Below are positions 47,893 to 60,605 of a DNA stretch of 64,000 nt, piece by piece (position 1 is the first letter of the stretch; every line of letters begins with the position of its first letter). Below the pieces are notes generated by a model. The model had not been told where the DNA came from, ran no database searches, and worked only from the letters and a program-made list of their open reading frames with translations. A program made the position numbers and the translations under genes. Source of the stretch: Taenia hydatigena (lineage: Eukaryota > Platyhelminthes > Cestoda > Cyclophyllidea > Taeniidae); assembly GCA_036345935.2 (NCBI GenBank), contig JADWOT020000006.1:1985493-2049492 (forward strand), in the 5' to 3' direction.

Positions 47893-49590
47893 CAATCATC
47901 ATTAAAATAGGACCACGAGCATTCATCTATTCACCAGTTAGCACACAAAGAGACACATTAAGCCACTATGCAGCTGACCAGCTCTCAATTCCCCTTTGTG
48001 TAGAACTACCACTTCATGGCTTCATCTAAATGAATGCAACGAATTAACGGCAACAATTGCAAATACAAAACTAACAAAGACAGTTGCACTTGGAGCAATC
48101 AAGTCGCCCTCCAGATGGCTCTCAACACTTCAAGAATGCTAGTGCATGCAGTCATTCCGTTAACTTCAAAGCATTCGCATACGGGTGTCCCTCTCCGAGC
48201 TCACAGCAGTCGAACAATCCTCCCGTCTCCATGGGTGGTTCCGTCTCTCTTCTGCATCAATCCACTACAGCCGCTCTTACTCCAACCGCCATCAGTGCTG
48301 GCGTTATCAGCTTCTAAACTGGATACATTCTGCTCTCTCCTCCATCCCTAACATATATGTGTGTGCTCTCCTTCTTCCTACCAACACTCTACCCTACCCT
48401 CGTGTCTTTGACTGGACAAGTAAAGAGTGGAAGGCGTCTATTTCAAGAAGACAATTGACACAGCCTAGCAATGCTAACCACTTGCATGACTTCAAATCTG
48501 CGCAGTGCAAGAAGAAACGAAAGGCAAAGCATTTCAGGCTTGACCCGCTCGATTAAATTAAACAGCGAATCTTCTCAACGTAATGAAATAAAAGAATAAT
48601 GTCATCAAATAGTCGCCGAAGGAGACTCACCTCAAACGCCTTCCATCTCTACCAGCATCCAATCCCACTCAACTTGATGACTATTGGTAGTAGTATGGTA
48701 AGGGAAAGTAGAAGGGTGCTAAGCAGGCGATCCACACATCAGAAAGAGGATGTTAAGAGGGATTTTATGACTTCCGAACCCAACAAACAGAATTCTTGCA
48801 AGTCCATCTCGCTGCCTCAATGAAGATCATATATTGCTCGTTAGTAAATGCCATGCAAGATAAACACTGAATGAATGCAAATGTCATTGCTCTTCGTGGT
48901 CATGCCAGCATTCTGTTTTGATGAAATATTTCTCCCCATGTTTAGGAGGTGTTATCCCATCAATTTATTCTGACAGGCCTATCCAGCCTCCATGCAAGAG
49001 GCGTGCCTCCCTTTCAATGCACACTGATTACCAACCGAATCAGAAACAGAAAAAAGCGTTGTTTTTGGCATCACTTGTCTTAAAAGTAGCAGTGAACTAA
49101 ATAACTTAGAAATCAAGTCACGTAATGAGGGAAAGACAAAGCGAAGTAGCTGCCCAGTACATTTCCTGACTTTGAATTCAAGAATCAGATGGAGACTCCT
49201 ACGTGCGAGGAGACGGGGATAAGTGAACTGGAGAAGAGTGGAAGAGACAAGCAGACAATTTGCTACAGCCAAATTACCAAACGCATAATACTGAAGCACA
49301 GGTGGTAAACATCATCCAAAATGAGAAGAAGGCAAGGCGTAAGTGGGTAAAACACGGGAAACATTAGAGATCCACTTCTTTTAGTGCTTTTGACGAAAAT
49401 GTTGTTGTCAAATGAACAGAGGCAACGTGTATCTGCTCAGTGGAGCAAGAAGTGAGCAGACAGACACAGGCAAGAAGGGACTAAGTTGACTAAAACATTA
49501 ACTGCTATGTAAGAAAGCAAGTCGTGGCACATTGTCAGAATGCCACAAAAGAGAATACTGAGCAGAATGCGATGCAGGGGAGTGGAACAC
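47893..49590. other. Noncoding stretch
   Basis: I see nothing supportable. A 123-codon plus frame (48,185-48,556) overlaps two other open frames, shows no domain, and is best treated as chance. Confidence 0.35.
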
Positions 49591-49594
49591 GTGT

Positions 49595-49627
49595 AGGAGG
49601 AGGAGGAGGAGGAGGAGGAGGAGGAGG
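49595..49627. repeat. (GGA)n microsatellite, second site
   Basis: About ten AGG triplets in a row. Confidence 0.9.
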
Positions 49628-50326
49628 CAAACTTTTGCATTTGTGGCTTTCTAATCTACTCGTCACTCATTTCTAACACACTGATGAGCCCAAACCCTAA
49701 ATGATGATGCGGAGTCAAGAGAGTACTAAGAGTGAGTGAAACCACTCCACTCTACTCAAAGACCAGTCAACTTGACATGCTGTCTACTGACCTCACAAGG
49801 AGCAAAATAACTGCAACAGCCAATGCATTCATTTCTTCCACTACAATCTTGACAATACACTTTCCGGTCAGTTGAAGCATTGTTTGCAGACCAAAAAGTG
49901 TAACCATTCTCGGACCAACAATGTCCTACGTCCACCCCATTGTTTCAACATCAACCCACCTGCTCTCCACACAGCTATGACAGCAAGAACGTAATGAATG
50001 GCAGAATTCACGCTGTTGACAAGCTTGCTGAAATACGGGAATAGCTTGAATAGGTGAAAAGGGTTTGGAAAGGCCTCTCACATCGTTTGAAGCCGTGAAG
50101 GTGGGAGGAGCATCAAATGCGGTAGTTGGTGGCATAACGTAGTGCCGTACTTTTGCACTAACAACTGTAATCTTCAACACAGTACGACTAGAAAGTTATG
50201 GTAACTACTTTATTTTATAGTCGCGTAACCCAAACTGAGCAATGCCAAAGTGACAGAAAGTGACTTAGACGTCGACAGACTACGTGCAATCTTAAGCAAA
50301 AGGAACAAAGGAGTAACCCCGAAGCA

Positions 50327-50518
50327 GTGATGCGAGTTCGCACAAATTGGATTGAAGTCGGTGCTGGCTGTCTCCCTGTTCTGCCAAATGACAGTCCTAA
50401 TTATTGGAGAAGCGTGTGCTACCTAAACTTCGAAGGAATCAATGAGAGAAATGGAAGGGCTTGGACGGGTGCTTTTGACCAGAGAAACAATATCATTGCG
50501 ATGAAGTTGATTCCTTAA
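50327..50518 (+). other. 63-codon open frame, protein-like but unsupported
   Basis: The translation has a balanced composition (segments such as NYWRSVCYLNFEGINERNG) and ends in TAA at 50,516-50,518, which is unlike most frames here. No homologous copy, signal sequence or clear splice site was found, and it may be a chance frame or a last exon of something unrecognised. Confidence 0.15.
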
Positions 50519-50786
50519 AGCTAAAACAGAATTTGGTTAAGAAACAAATGCAAAGATTTGGAAACGAACAGCATTGCTTACAAATTCTATATTAAATACC
50601 TATTAGAAAGGGAGATCTAGGAGCGATCCAAGGCCATTTGTCACCACCTGCACTGACCAGCAAGTTCCCTTAGTAAATTATTGCTGCTCCTCTTCTTGTT
50701 TCACCGAAACTCACCATCCAAGCATTTTTCACCAGATCAGTTCTTCTTGCCCTGACTTCAAACACACCTCTTCTCCCATTCATCTC

Positions 50787-50848
50787 AACACACACACACA
50801 CACACGCATACACACGTCCCTTTGTGTGAGTGTGCTTGTGTGTGCAAG
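50787..50848. repeat. (CA)n tract with nearby (TG)n, potential hairpin
   Basis: A CA run at about 50,788-50,806 is followed after a short spacer by TG-rich sequence at 50,824-50,845, so the two could pair. This is a simple-sequence feature. Confidence 0.75.
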
Positions 50849-51989
50849 TGGGGAACAAAACAAAGCAAACAACTGGGTAGGACTAAGACGGTATGCACCG
50901 ACCCAACTGCTCAAAGACGAGGATTGCAGCAGTCAAAGTGGAGCATAAAAGGTGAGGCCTGTGAGGTTTGGATGTGAGGACTGGAAGGCGGTCTCAACCC
51001 TCTCACCTATCACGCTATGCTTGTGCACATGTGCCCTCAACTAATCACTTCTCTCACCATCATCGCTCAGCATGATCCCATTAAAAGAAGTATTTTAGCA
51101 GGACTCCAACCCTTCTAGCAAAGCACATCATCCTTATCATTCGGAGCATCAACGCCTAGAATTGCTGAATGGCTTATAATCGTTAAGATGCAATCGCACC
51201 ATTGATTACACAAATCTCCTTCATGCCACTTTCAGACCAACCTCCGTCATGCGCTTCCACCTTTGCTTTGGCTCGGGTTCCCTACTTCACTCACACTCAT
51301 TCTCGTTGATTTTGTAATCATAATGGTGACACCTTGGCTGAATTCCCTCTCTACTGACCTCCCCATTTGTGGGTTTTGAGCATCGATAGTGAAAAAAAGT
51401 TAAATTTTGATGTTAATTCAATCCATATGCACCAAATGAACCCCTACACTACAAGTGGATGAAGGATTCGTGTTAGTGCTTCTATGAACTAACGCTTCTA
51501 TTAGCATTAAAATGAGGTTGTGGAAAACACGCACACTCTACACCCCAATCCATCATCCCACATCAATGCACACTTCGGCAAATAAGACAATCCAGTAAGT
51601 TGATGTGGCGTTTTGCACGAAATGGAGAATACATTACTGCATACGGCTTCCTTCAGTAGCCAGTTCTCTCATTCAAATCAATCTCACTTACCCACTGCGA
51701 TCTACCACTTTTTCCAAAACAATTCACAAGCCTGCTAGAGACTCAGCTTACTTGAGGCATTTTGAATCTAGTTTTTACAATATAAACTTCTTTTTACCGT
51801 GAGAATTTCTCTCGCCACACTTGTAGGTCCAATCACGCGGCTCATTTCACAATGGGCCGTGCAACGCTGAAAGTGGCGTTGATAATCATCGCGTGAAGAA
51901 ATATGGGAGATGAGGTGAGGTGGTGCACGTCCCTCCTCCCCACCCACCTCGCCATCCCTACTAATCTACATAATAAATCTCCTCAGAGG
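50849..51989. other. Noncoding stretch
   Basis: Nothing supportable seen. Confidence 0.35.
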
Positions 51990-53340
51990 TAAATTAAGCT
52001 ACCTCCGCCTCAAGCAGTCCAAAGCATTGCGCAAGTTTTTAAGACGAGTGTAAAGGGGATAAAGAACCTTCATTCGGTGACAAGCATTTAATCCATGCAG
52101 ACATGAGTGACAATTTTCTCTCCCCATTTAATGCAAGTGGACTGCAATCAAATCGTAACTCGCTACGAATATGACTAAAAGCTCTTGATATGTTGTTGAT
52201 CTGGGCTTATGCACCACATTCTAGCACCACACGCTACGCATTCTCCAAACACCAAAATAATACAAGATGCCAATCGCTACGACTATGAAGTCGAGTTCAC
52301 CTTGATTCCTAATGCCGACATGCTTGACTCACATCCCACATGCAAGCAGACATTTCAATCGTGCTTTAAACGCGGTAGCAGATGGAGTATGTTGTACTGC
52401 GTCTCTTGTACTCAACCAAAACCACATTGTTCAAATCCGAAGCACGAGGATGCTAGTAGGTAGCTCAACACAGAGCAGCATGCTTTGCCTTAACAGTAGA
52501 GCACACAAAAGCTAAACAAATAAACGCAAACGAAATGCCATCACAATGTTTTTGGGATTCAATAGACCACAGAAGTGTAAACCTGAAGGAGCAGTGAAAG
52601 ACTAGAGAAAGCTACGCCGACGAAGAGAAGCAATAAATGTGCTCAGTGATAGACAAAGCACAGCCACTGCAGAAAGATAAAAAAGCAATCTTTCAGACGA
52701 AGCACTAACATGCGGTTTCTCCTCATCGAGATCCACTAAAATCATTTTTATCGCTCAATAGGACTTCAAGCACACCAGATAACATGTCACACGGAATTCC
52801 ATTACAAACGCCAGTGACATGCAACCAAACTGCTACACACAAGCCCTTCTGCAAAATGTAAGCTCGTGGGTTGTACCTGCTTCATGCATGTTGTGTAAAC
52901 GCTTCCAGCCTGTGCCCACCACGCTTTACTGCTTCTCAATAGCCTTCGATGTAAGACTAATGAAACATTCCCATCGGCATCACAACAGAGTCGGAGTGTA
53001 CGAGGAAATGCACTGTTCCGCCGATCTTAGCAGCATCCCGAGGTTGTTACTTAAATGATACACCACGATTTACAATCGCCGCATGCGCGCATTTTGCGAT
53101 TGTCTTGCAAAGGGATTCCATGTACACCACCTGCTTACTCCCGTGCAGTTTCCACTTCCACAGAAATGAGTCATGGGGCGCCGTTATCTGCAGTTTGGTA
53201 CAAATACCTATCAGACGCCAAGATCTTGCCCTGCTGCATGGTCTCCTCCTCGATTCCTGAGGTGCAATTGGTGCAGTCAGCTTGTCTCGTTGGTATACTG
53301 ACCATACATTGCACTCGTGGTTGTTTAAACAGATAAAACA
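51990..53340. repeat. Segment duplicated at about 35,080-36,440
   Basis: Direct partner of the block at 35-36.4 kb, with the best matches at 52,005-52,035 and 53,070-53,335. The intervening part is much less alike. Confidence 0.5.
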
Positions 53341-55530
53341 CTTGATGCAAATTCTTCTAACCTCTTTTCAGCTGTTAGTGCAAGGCCCACCAAGACTAGT
53401 TTAGTCACCCCACGAGTAAATGTATAAGTAAAAGCATCGACGTAAAAGGGAAGATAGATGGATCCAGCAAGTGTTCAATGTTCCCTCCTTCAATCCCATC
53501 TTGCAGGAGGAGAGGAAACTGAATTGGGCACGTCCACTCCATAGCAATTCAACTGTCGCTGTCACAATTCCTCTAAGCATTTGCATTCTCTGGATTAAGA
53601 CCTAGAACCAGGTGGTCGCACGCTTTGGATTGATGAGGAAATGCCTGTGCAGAACGAAAAGCTTGTGATGATTGTAAAACGGGTAGTAAGAAGTGACAAC
53701 GGCAATTCAAATTCTCTGACAAATACCACTTTGACATACCACATTGACATACGCCTAGGTGTGAATGTGAACCTTCCGTATTCGACAGTGTGAATGAACT
53801 TCTACTAACTTGTGTCGAATTAACTTGACGTGAACATTGGAAAACTTGTCGCACTCCTCAACACTCACTTGTCCAACTCTCGAACAAGAAACACGAAGGA
53901 TGTAATCGTAAAATAATGCATTCCACTGAAGTTTAGAGCATTTAGAACAATCCAAAATTACAGTTGGAAAGGACATGGACGGAAGGCGTGGCACCTGGCA
54001 ATCTCAGGGTGTCGCATGCCTACTTCGCTCTTGTCAGGCCAATTGCCTTACCAAACTTCAAGTGACAAATTTCGTGCATCACGCCTCAATGTCACGCGTC
54101 TTTATACCTGATAATACTTATGAGAAACACTTCACTTTCAGAATGTGTGTGTGGATGGGATGAAGGATGCAAAGATACCAGAATGGACTTAGAGGCACAG
54201 AAGAGTCCACGACTTTACCTACAGCAACGGAAGTGAAAACGTGGACACGCGACAATGACTGCCGAGAGCAAACGCAAGGAAAGTCGAAGGGGTTACAAAG
54301 CGATTAAGCGTGCTTAATCAAAGGGAAGTAAAATTCAAATGTAAGAGCTGAACAATGGAAGAGACTAGTTGCTCACCAAAAGCCATAATCCGTCTGGGTT
54401 GCGATGGTCCATTTCTCCCAAGGACACTGGTGGTGCTCGAGTCGAAAGTACAGTCCGCAGTCAGAACACGGAGCCAGAGGTGAGCACTCTTGAATGTACT
54501 TTCTCTACACAGAGTCAGTCTTTCCTCTTCTTTCCATTCCTCTTCATTCAATTGATTAGAATTTCCACACTGCTTCCACCTAACAAATCCATTTCATCGT
54601 GACTAAATTATGAAATATGAGACAAGACACGCAGTTTCGTGCAACGAGAAAGAATGAAATGAAAATCATGCGTGAATTTGCATCGTTGTATTGATCACAG
54701 CCAAAAGCGAGTGATTAATGTTTCCTTTTCCTCCAGCCTTCCTCACCCAACGAAACGGGCTACTGAGGCATACTTCTGTCGAAATGAAAACGCGACGACC
54801 GGAGTTGGCAAATCTGCATAACAAGTTCTGGACATCAGAGAAACTATGCATTTATTTCTAGCTCCTATCAGTACCACCTTCCTACCATCGTAGCTCCACA
54901 AACCAATGACCCTAACACCGCAATGCTTGCATTTTTGGTCTCTAGCAGAAACTGCCATTGCACAAACGTGATTTGGTTAGTGATGAGTGTTTAAAATGAA
55001 TCCAAAGTGCTCATTGGGTCTTCCATGGCTTAAGGTATCGTAAGTTACCTGGATGGGTCAGCAGCTGTTCCACCACGACAGCCCAAGCCCATTCCTTGTC
55101 CAATGTGCACACATTCTCTCCATGCATTACACCCTCCTTCCTATTTCAGAAATGTCTCCCGGTGCCACAATTATTCTGATGATGTGATGCAGTTGGGCAA
55201 GTGTGCAAACTCGGATTTTCTATGCAAATTTAAGGGTGGTGGTGGTTTCTTTGAGGGTCGCCACTGTCTTAACAGTAGAGAGAAATCAGTTTAAAACACA
55301 TTATAAATGAGCATTTTTAGACTGTCGTGCAATCAGCTACACTACCAGTGTTTTGCGATAAGTCTGTTTACCAGGCTGGTGTAGGGAAGGTGCTCGAGCC
55401 TAAACGAGGCTCCTAGGCCTACAATGGAGGCGAGAGAATTTCAAGTGCAGCAAACTGCATTAATTTGTCGGTTTCTACTAACATTTCATAAGAATTGTAA
55501 TAAAACGATTTTCCACCATGCTGCGATATT
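53341..55530. other. Noncoding stretch
   Basis: No supported gene, RNA or repeat. Confidence 0.35.
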
Positions 55531-55550
55531 CTGGATCAGCCTGTCGGTTT

Positions 55551-55581
55551 CGCGAGAGAGGGAGAGAGAGAGAAATAGAGA
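55551..55581. repeat. (GA)n microsatellite
   Basis: GAGA-rich run with a few interruptions. Confidence 0.85.
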
Positions 55582-57497
55582 GCTAAAGCTCCAATATTCT
55601 TCATAATCTCATTGTGATGAGTTTTTACGTGATGCTTATCACCCTCCGTTGGCATCAGGCAGTAGATTTCACCATCAGAGCAGACAGGTGGGCATGCGAC
55701 AGAAGTGAGACAGAAACGAATTTGGCAGCATCAACTTTTAATTTAATCCTGCCTTAGCAGACAGACCAGTTTAAAAAGTCGTAATTCAGAACTAATTTCT
55801 ATCAGGTTGAGGCAGGAAACATGAAGGATGGTCTTGAAAATTAAAAGCAGCAGTGAAAAGCTCGAGGGAATATGAAAAATGACTACGCTCAGTACTGGAC
55901 AAAGCATAGCGTCTTCAACAACGAATGCAGACAGATGAAAAAAGCCAGCTTGAAAAAAAGACCAACACACGATTTCTTGTTATCAAAATCCGGTAAAAGC
56001 ATTGGATAATCGTTTTGTTTAGCCTGAACATTGCAGATGACTATCCTTCGAAACTTGGTCCTAATTTCATGTCTCTTAATTAATAGGAGATTCTGCGACA
56101 TTCAATAAAGTCTACTGAGGTTGGCATTTTGTAATCCGGCAGTGATATTTGCTGAGGGCCTCTCATACAAATGTGCTTTCTCCCCAAGTGGGAACGTGAG
56201 ATCTGCCCTGATTTTAAGCGACAGAAAACGAGTGAGCGTTGAACAAATGCATATTCCCTCCTCCAGCGAGTAGGATGGACCTAAAATGCAGTACCAGTGT
56301 TTGTTATGTGCTACGTAATGCAAATAGCGGGTCCGCCTTTTCAATTGGTCAAGAGTGGTTCGTTCATTGTGATCTCTGTCAATTCATTCCCAATTTATTA
56401 TTTCTGTCTACATGCAAGAACAATAGGCAGCCTCCAACGATCTTGTCCTGATGACAGATGGCCACAGTGGATCACAGAACTGAGTAGCTGCCTTAACATC
56501 TTGTTAAGAGCCGTCATCGGTTCTCTCATCTGAAGCATATGGACTTCTTCTACCACTCTAAAGCTTCTCAAGCAGTGGTAGAATGCACGATAGATGTCCT
56601 GACAATAATCCAGCACCTCGAGGCTTCCCTTAAAACGATCGAATGCGAAATATGCATATTTGATACTCAGTACGACACGACGGCTACCGACGTGACCTGA
56701 AGGCAGGTCATCTTTCGAAGGTGCTGCGGTGGCTTTTTTACTGACTCCAGGGTTAAAGAAGCAACCGAAGTATTACATCCAAATTACTCACTTTCAAACG
56801 AATCAAAGTGTATCTATCAACAGCAGATGCAAACACAGTCCTTTCCCTCTGTTCCTGGAGATTCAAAAACTGTAAAGCTGGGTAGTAGACCGAGGTTAAA
56901 GCCACGATTTTTTAAAAATTAAATAGCATCAAAATTATTTGTGGGCAGATATGCAAGCACCCACAGTCTTTCTTGAAGCCGAAAGAAGTAGTACTGTAAA
57001 CAAGAATTTATTGCTGGTGGTGGAAGTGGAATCGTGGAGCCATGAACGCCGCCCAACTAAAACACCGCCTTGAATAAATAAAATTTCAAAGTACACTTAC
57101 TGAATTTGCAAAAATTTCACCCAAACGTGCTTTTAACATTGGATTCGCATTTTCATCATCCTGTCGTATTCACACGTTTATTTGCATAGAATTTTGTGTG
57201 AAAATCTACTTTTGTGGCCCAGCTGATGCTTTGGCTTACTCAACTGCCGATCAACAGATAAAGCTGTTACATTTGCCATAAACCAAAAAAAGCGATAAAT
57301 GCATTTGGCCAGTTTGTGTGTTAGTGACACAATTTGATGTGACGAGTGGCAAAAGCATAGCGAAAACATGTCATGTATTTCAACTCGGTCTTGTGACAGT
57401 GTCCCTAATTAAAAACACCACATCGCCTCTTAAATCAAAATTAGAGGAGTCTCTCTTTACTCCTTTGCGCTTTTAATTAAAAATATACTACAATTTA

Positions 57498-57800
57498 CTA
57501 GACTGAGCTACTAGAATTGCGAACCTGAGCAGGTGTAGGAGTTCCACCCACAGCTTTCTTGCAACCTTCGTTGAATAGATCCAACATCTCACTCCCGTTC
57601 CTTGCGGTCATGACTGCAACTGAGCAGGCATTATTCAAATTTTCAATGCATTGGTGGACCACCGTGGCGTAGATGATTTTATGACAATAGCCAACAGAGA
57701 TGGCTATGTGGTTTCGGCACGCCTTTGTGCCATAAAAATGGCATGACAGAGATTGCTCTTCGCATGGATACAGTGGGTAAGCTTCACACCCACCTCCGCT
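57498..57800 (-). CDS. 8-cysteine exon, left-arm copy (partial gene, 3' end)
   Basis: Minus-strand mirror of the exon at 62,756-63,058. All eight cysteines are retained and the same TAG ends the frame at 57,500-57,498. Compared with the right-arm copy I see one amino-acid change (R to G at the second residue) and one synonymous change. The spacing of cysteines and the polar, PTP-rich tail suggest a secreted disulfide-bonded protein, but the upstream exon with a start or signal sequence is not established. The family is not recognised. Confidence 0.45.
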   Translation of the reverse strand, partial: SGGGCEAYPLYPCEEQSLSCHFYGTKACRNHIAISVGYCHKIIYATVVHQCIENLNNACSVAVMTARNGSEMLDLFNEGCKKAVGGTPTPAQVRNSSSSV

Positions 57801-58078
57801 CTAAGGGACGACAGCTTGTACACTAACCTGGTGGGTCATCCACCTTGCCCAAAACAACAACAATTAAAATACTCAGTCGCTTGTAAAGCAAATAAGACTT
57901 TTCTGTATTGTCTCTATCCTGACTCATTTCCTGGGTGATTGTGTGGGTGCGTGACAACATTGAGCAATGCATTATTGCTAACTATAAACTCTAATGCTTA
58001 TGGCACTCAACACCAAATGAGAATTTTGTGGCTCGTCGTTACTTGTTGTGATAGCTCAATGATGATAATGAAATGAGT

Positions 58079-58083
58079 GTTAG
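58079..58083. repeat. Target site duplication of the solo LTR
   Basis: GTTAG before and GTTGG after (58,268-58,272) the solo LTR, a 4-of-5 match consistent with one later mutation. Confidence 0.6.
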
Positions 58084-58267
58084 TGTAGCGTCCCGAGACT
58101 TTCTTGAAGGTGAAAGAAGGCATAAGACTAAGACAGAATAGGGATTCAATAAAGAGAGGGAATGGGGCCGCTGGCATGACCCGAAGACTAGCCAACGTGA
58201 CGGAGACAGTATGGCTACCTAACCGACCAACACTGAAACGGACAGTCAGAACAAACAAAGCATTACA
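58084..58267 (-). mobile_element. Solo LTR related to the TRIM family (left arm)
   Basis: A 184-bp sequence with the LTR termini (TGTAATGC at one end and CGCTACA at the other, read on the minus strand). Internally it follows the TRIM LTRs but is clearly diverged, with the core GGCATGACCCGAAG where the intact LTRs have GGCATGGCCCGGAG. No internal region or partner LTR is present, so this is a solo LTR left by recombination between two LTRs. The paralogous segment near 31,375 lacks it. Confidence 0.8.
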
Positions 58268-59950
58268 GTTGGAGCTTTCAGTCCTACCTGCTCTACACAA
58301 GCGTTAAATTCAACTGCTATAATTCAAAACTGTCGATTGTGATCCTGTAAGATGTGTCGGTACTTAATATCAGCATCGACCTGATATTCTTAGCTAATCT
58401 CATGCGTCACAAATGCGTGACGTGCCAGTTGTCAGGTTATGCTAAATGGTTGTGACAATCTACATCACAAGCCAAGAACAATGGCACACATGTGAGTTGC
58501 TCTTGGTGTGAAGACAGTATCAGAGTAGAGTGACATAAAAATGCTAAGCGTTGGTGTCATAACAAGGAAATGAATTGTTTGGGCTGTGCAGGATGATTTT
58601 CAGCTGCAAACTCAGCATTGAACGTCTTACAAAACCTCCTTTGGCCAAAGAACTGCACTTGCCGGCACCTCTTTTCTTTGCGCATTCCACACCTAGAATT
58701 TAGTAAAGTGCATATTGACAAAAGCGTCTTTGGTGGAAGCTTTTTAGCTCCTTTTAACTTCTAAGTAAGGCTTTATTTACATTGACCTGCATAAGCGACA
58801 GTGATGCTGGAAAACTGTTTGCGGAATAAATTACATCAACTAAGCACTGGTAGGGAAGAACTAAGGCAGCACAAAATTACAGGTAAATATGGGTCCCTCT
58901 TCGTACCACTCCACCTAATCTGTGTGTCACTAGTATAAACCTCCCATTTTGGTGGAACATATTGCGACCTCAATGGTGAAGAAACAATCCACATTGGTGG
59001 TAGGAGCAACCGATCCCAATCCTTGACTGGCTACCACTTCCAAACCTCGCAGGGTCCACTGTCACAGCGTCAGAAAAAAACTTGTCGATTTAGGGAAGTA
59101 GATCAGATTTAAATCTTTTAAAGTCGGTCCTAAACACATATTCAAACCAGATTTTGCCCCCTAGATGACAATCTGATGTGACAGCTGTGTGATGAATGTA
59201 TTACGGTCGCAAAATTGGCCGATTATTTCGAACTTGATTGTCTTTCTCCATCAAACCCACACTAGAGTCAATTAACCTGATACTAGAGTATCGGGTTGAA
59301 CTCGAGTGACAGAAGTCAACTCCACTCACATTATCCGTGTTTTCCCTACTCTCCTTTTTAAAAAACCCCCCTTCCGCCCAGTCAATTCAGTGAGTGGATC
59401 CAAAAGGTTCTCAATGCAAATTGTGCATGGGATAGGTCCTTCAAACGCTCTCTGTGGGATGCTAGCCTCGAAACAAGTCCAACTGAGGGCTCAAAAGGCA
59501 CAGGTGGAGCAAATAAAGTAATTGCAAAGTGAAACACGACATTTATCACTGACGTACACTTTGTGTCGCCTTCTCTCCAGTGTAATGTGCATTTGCAATA
59601 AATTTAACGCAATTCTGCTGTATTAAATAGCAGAAACTGCAGGACGTCAAATTGGAGCTGAGGATTAGTTTTGAATAAAACTACGAGAAACACAGGTAGC
59701 CTTACCGTCTAAGGCACTGAAACTGATTCGTCAAGGTAAATGCCATTGCTAGACAACGTCTTGCCAATGGAGAACAGAGACGAGATAAGCACAGTCCCGA
59801 CTACCTCGCTTGCATCCTCCAACTGCCTATATGATTGCCACGTGTCTGCAGGAGATATGGTTAAGCTAGAAACCTGGAGTGTCTGCATAAACATTTGTCT
59901 TTGGTGGCATAAATGCAGACATCAACTTTGGCACTGGTTCCTTAATTTTG

Positions 59951-60605
59951 CCATCAAAATCAAGCACACAAGCTAAGTAGTCAATTGACTTCTCGGTGGT
60001 GAATTAATTTATCAGGGTTTACTTTTTCGATAATCTTCCCAAATCTTTAATTTGACCTCCAACCAGCCTGTGATGTCTCCACTTCAAAGGAGGGCGCCAT
60101 ATCTGACCAGTGGAGGTATACAAGAAACTGTTGCTCGACGATCTTTCAAAAAATGCAATATTTGTGCATTAAATTCGTCAATTACTCTTTGGCAGCTTAA
60201 GTATGGGTTTTTCGCTTTGCTTACAAACAGATCGGATTGATAGGGGCGGCTTCAAACAGCTTTCCCTGAAGCCGCAAGAAGTCACAGTAGCATGGTAGTA
60301 TTTATATTAGCTTTGAGCCAAATAGCTGAGGCCACCGGCATGATTCGAAGCCCATGCGACCAAGCTGAAGTATAAGGTGCAGCGACTTGGCTAAAACAAA
60401 TTGTAAAGAATGCATCCGTTGTTAAGTTGATTAAGCCCTAAGTCATGCAAGATTTGGCAGACGAGATCATCTATTCTGCTGTGGGCTTACAAAAGGGTGT
60501 TAGGAGCCTATCGTAAACCAGATCAGTGTCAAGATCGGTGCTCTGCATCTGTCTATAACAATGCCACTTTGTCCGAATCTGCTGAGATTGTTCTGCGGAA
60601 CGGCG
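59951..60605. other. Palindrome spacer (about 655 bp)
   Basis: This stretch has no inverted partner, so the palindrome has an asymmetric centre. It contains an old LTR-like relic (60,250-60,410). No gene is seen. Confidence 0.85.
60250..60410. mobile_element. Diverged LTR-like relic at the palindrome centre
   Basis: Landmarks in order are a CTTTCCCTGAAG-CCGCAAGAAG start, an AT-rich TAGTATTTATATTAG block and a GGCCACCGGCATGATTCGAAG core, ending in a TTGTAAAGAATGCAT-like tail. They match the solo LTR (58,084-58,267) and TRIM LTRs at perhaps 60-65%. There is no paired LTR or target duplication I can see. Confidence 0.5.

Larger units (their letters stand above)
55990..58600. repeat. Segment colinear with 29,740-31,750
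   Basis: Partner of the 29.7-31.75 kb block. Its right part (from 56,555) also forms the left palindrome arm. It differs from its partner by the solo LTR at 58,084-58,267. Confidence 0.6.
56555..59950. repeat. Left arm of giant palindrome
   Basis: The arm pairs base by base with the reverse complement of 60,606-64,000; paired coordinates sum to 120,556 over most of the length. Several stretches are completely identical (for example 59,306-59,720 and 57,540-57,790). Others carry scattered substitutions (about 2% near 57,900-58,080, more near 56,800-56,860). The inner 120 bases before the spacer are only about 90% alike. The arm reaches the window's edge through its partner, so the true arm length is unknown but at least 3.4 kb. 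Confidence 0.96.

Noticed and set aside
48185..48556. 123-codon plus-strand frame
   Set aside because: Two other frames are open over the same bases, composition is not protein-like, and there is no paralogue.
57753..57938. 61-codon plus-strand frame repeated in the right arm (62,618-62,803)
   Set aside because: It overlaps the 8-cysteine exon in antisense, and its conservation is only that of the palindrome arms.
59306..59521. 71-codon frame identical in both arms (61,035-61,250)
   Set aside because: Identity follows from the near-identical arms. The related segments at 4,940-5,130 and 33,930-34,130 do not keep the frame, so coding is not supported.
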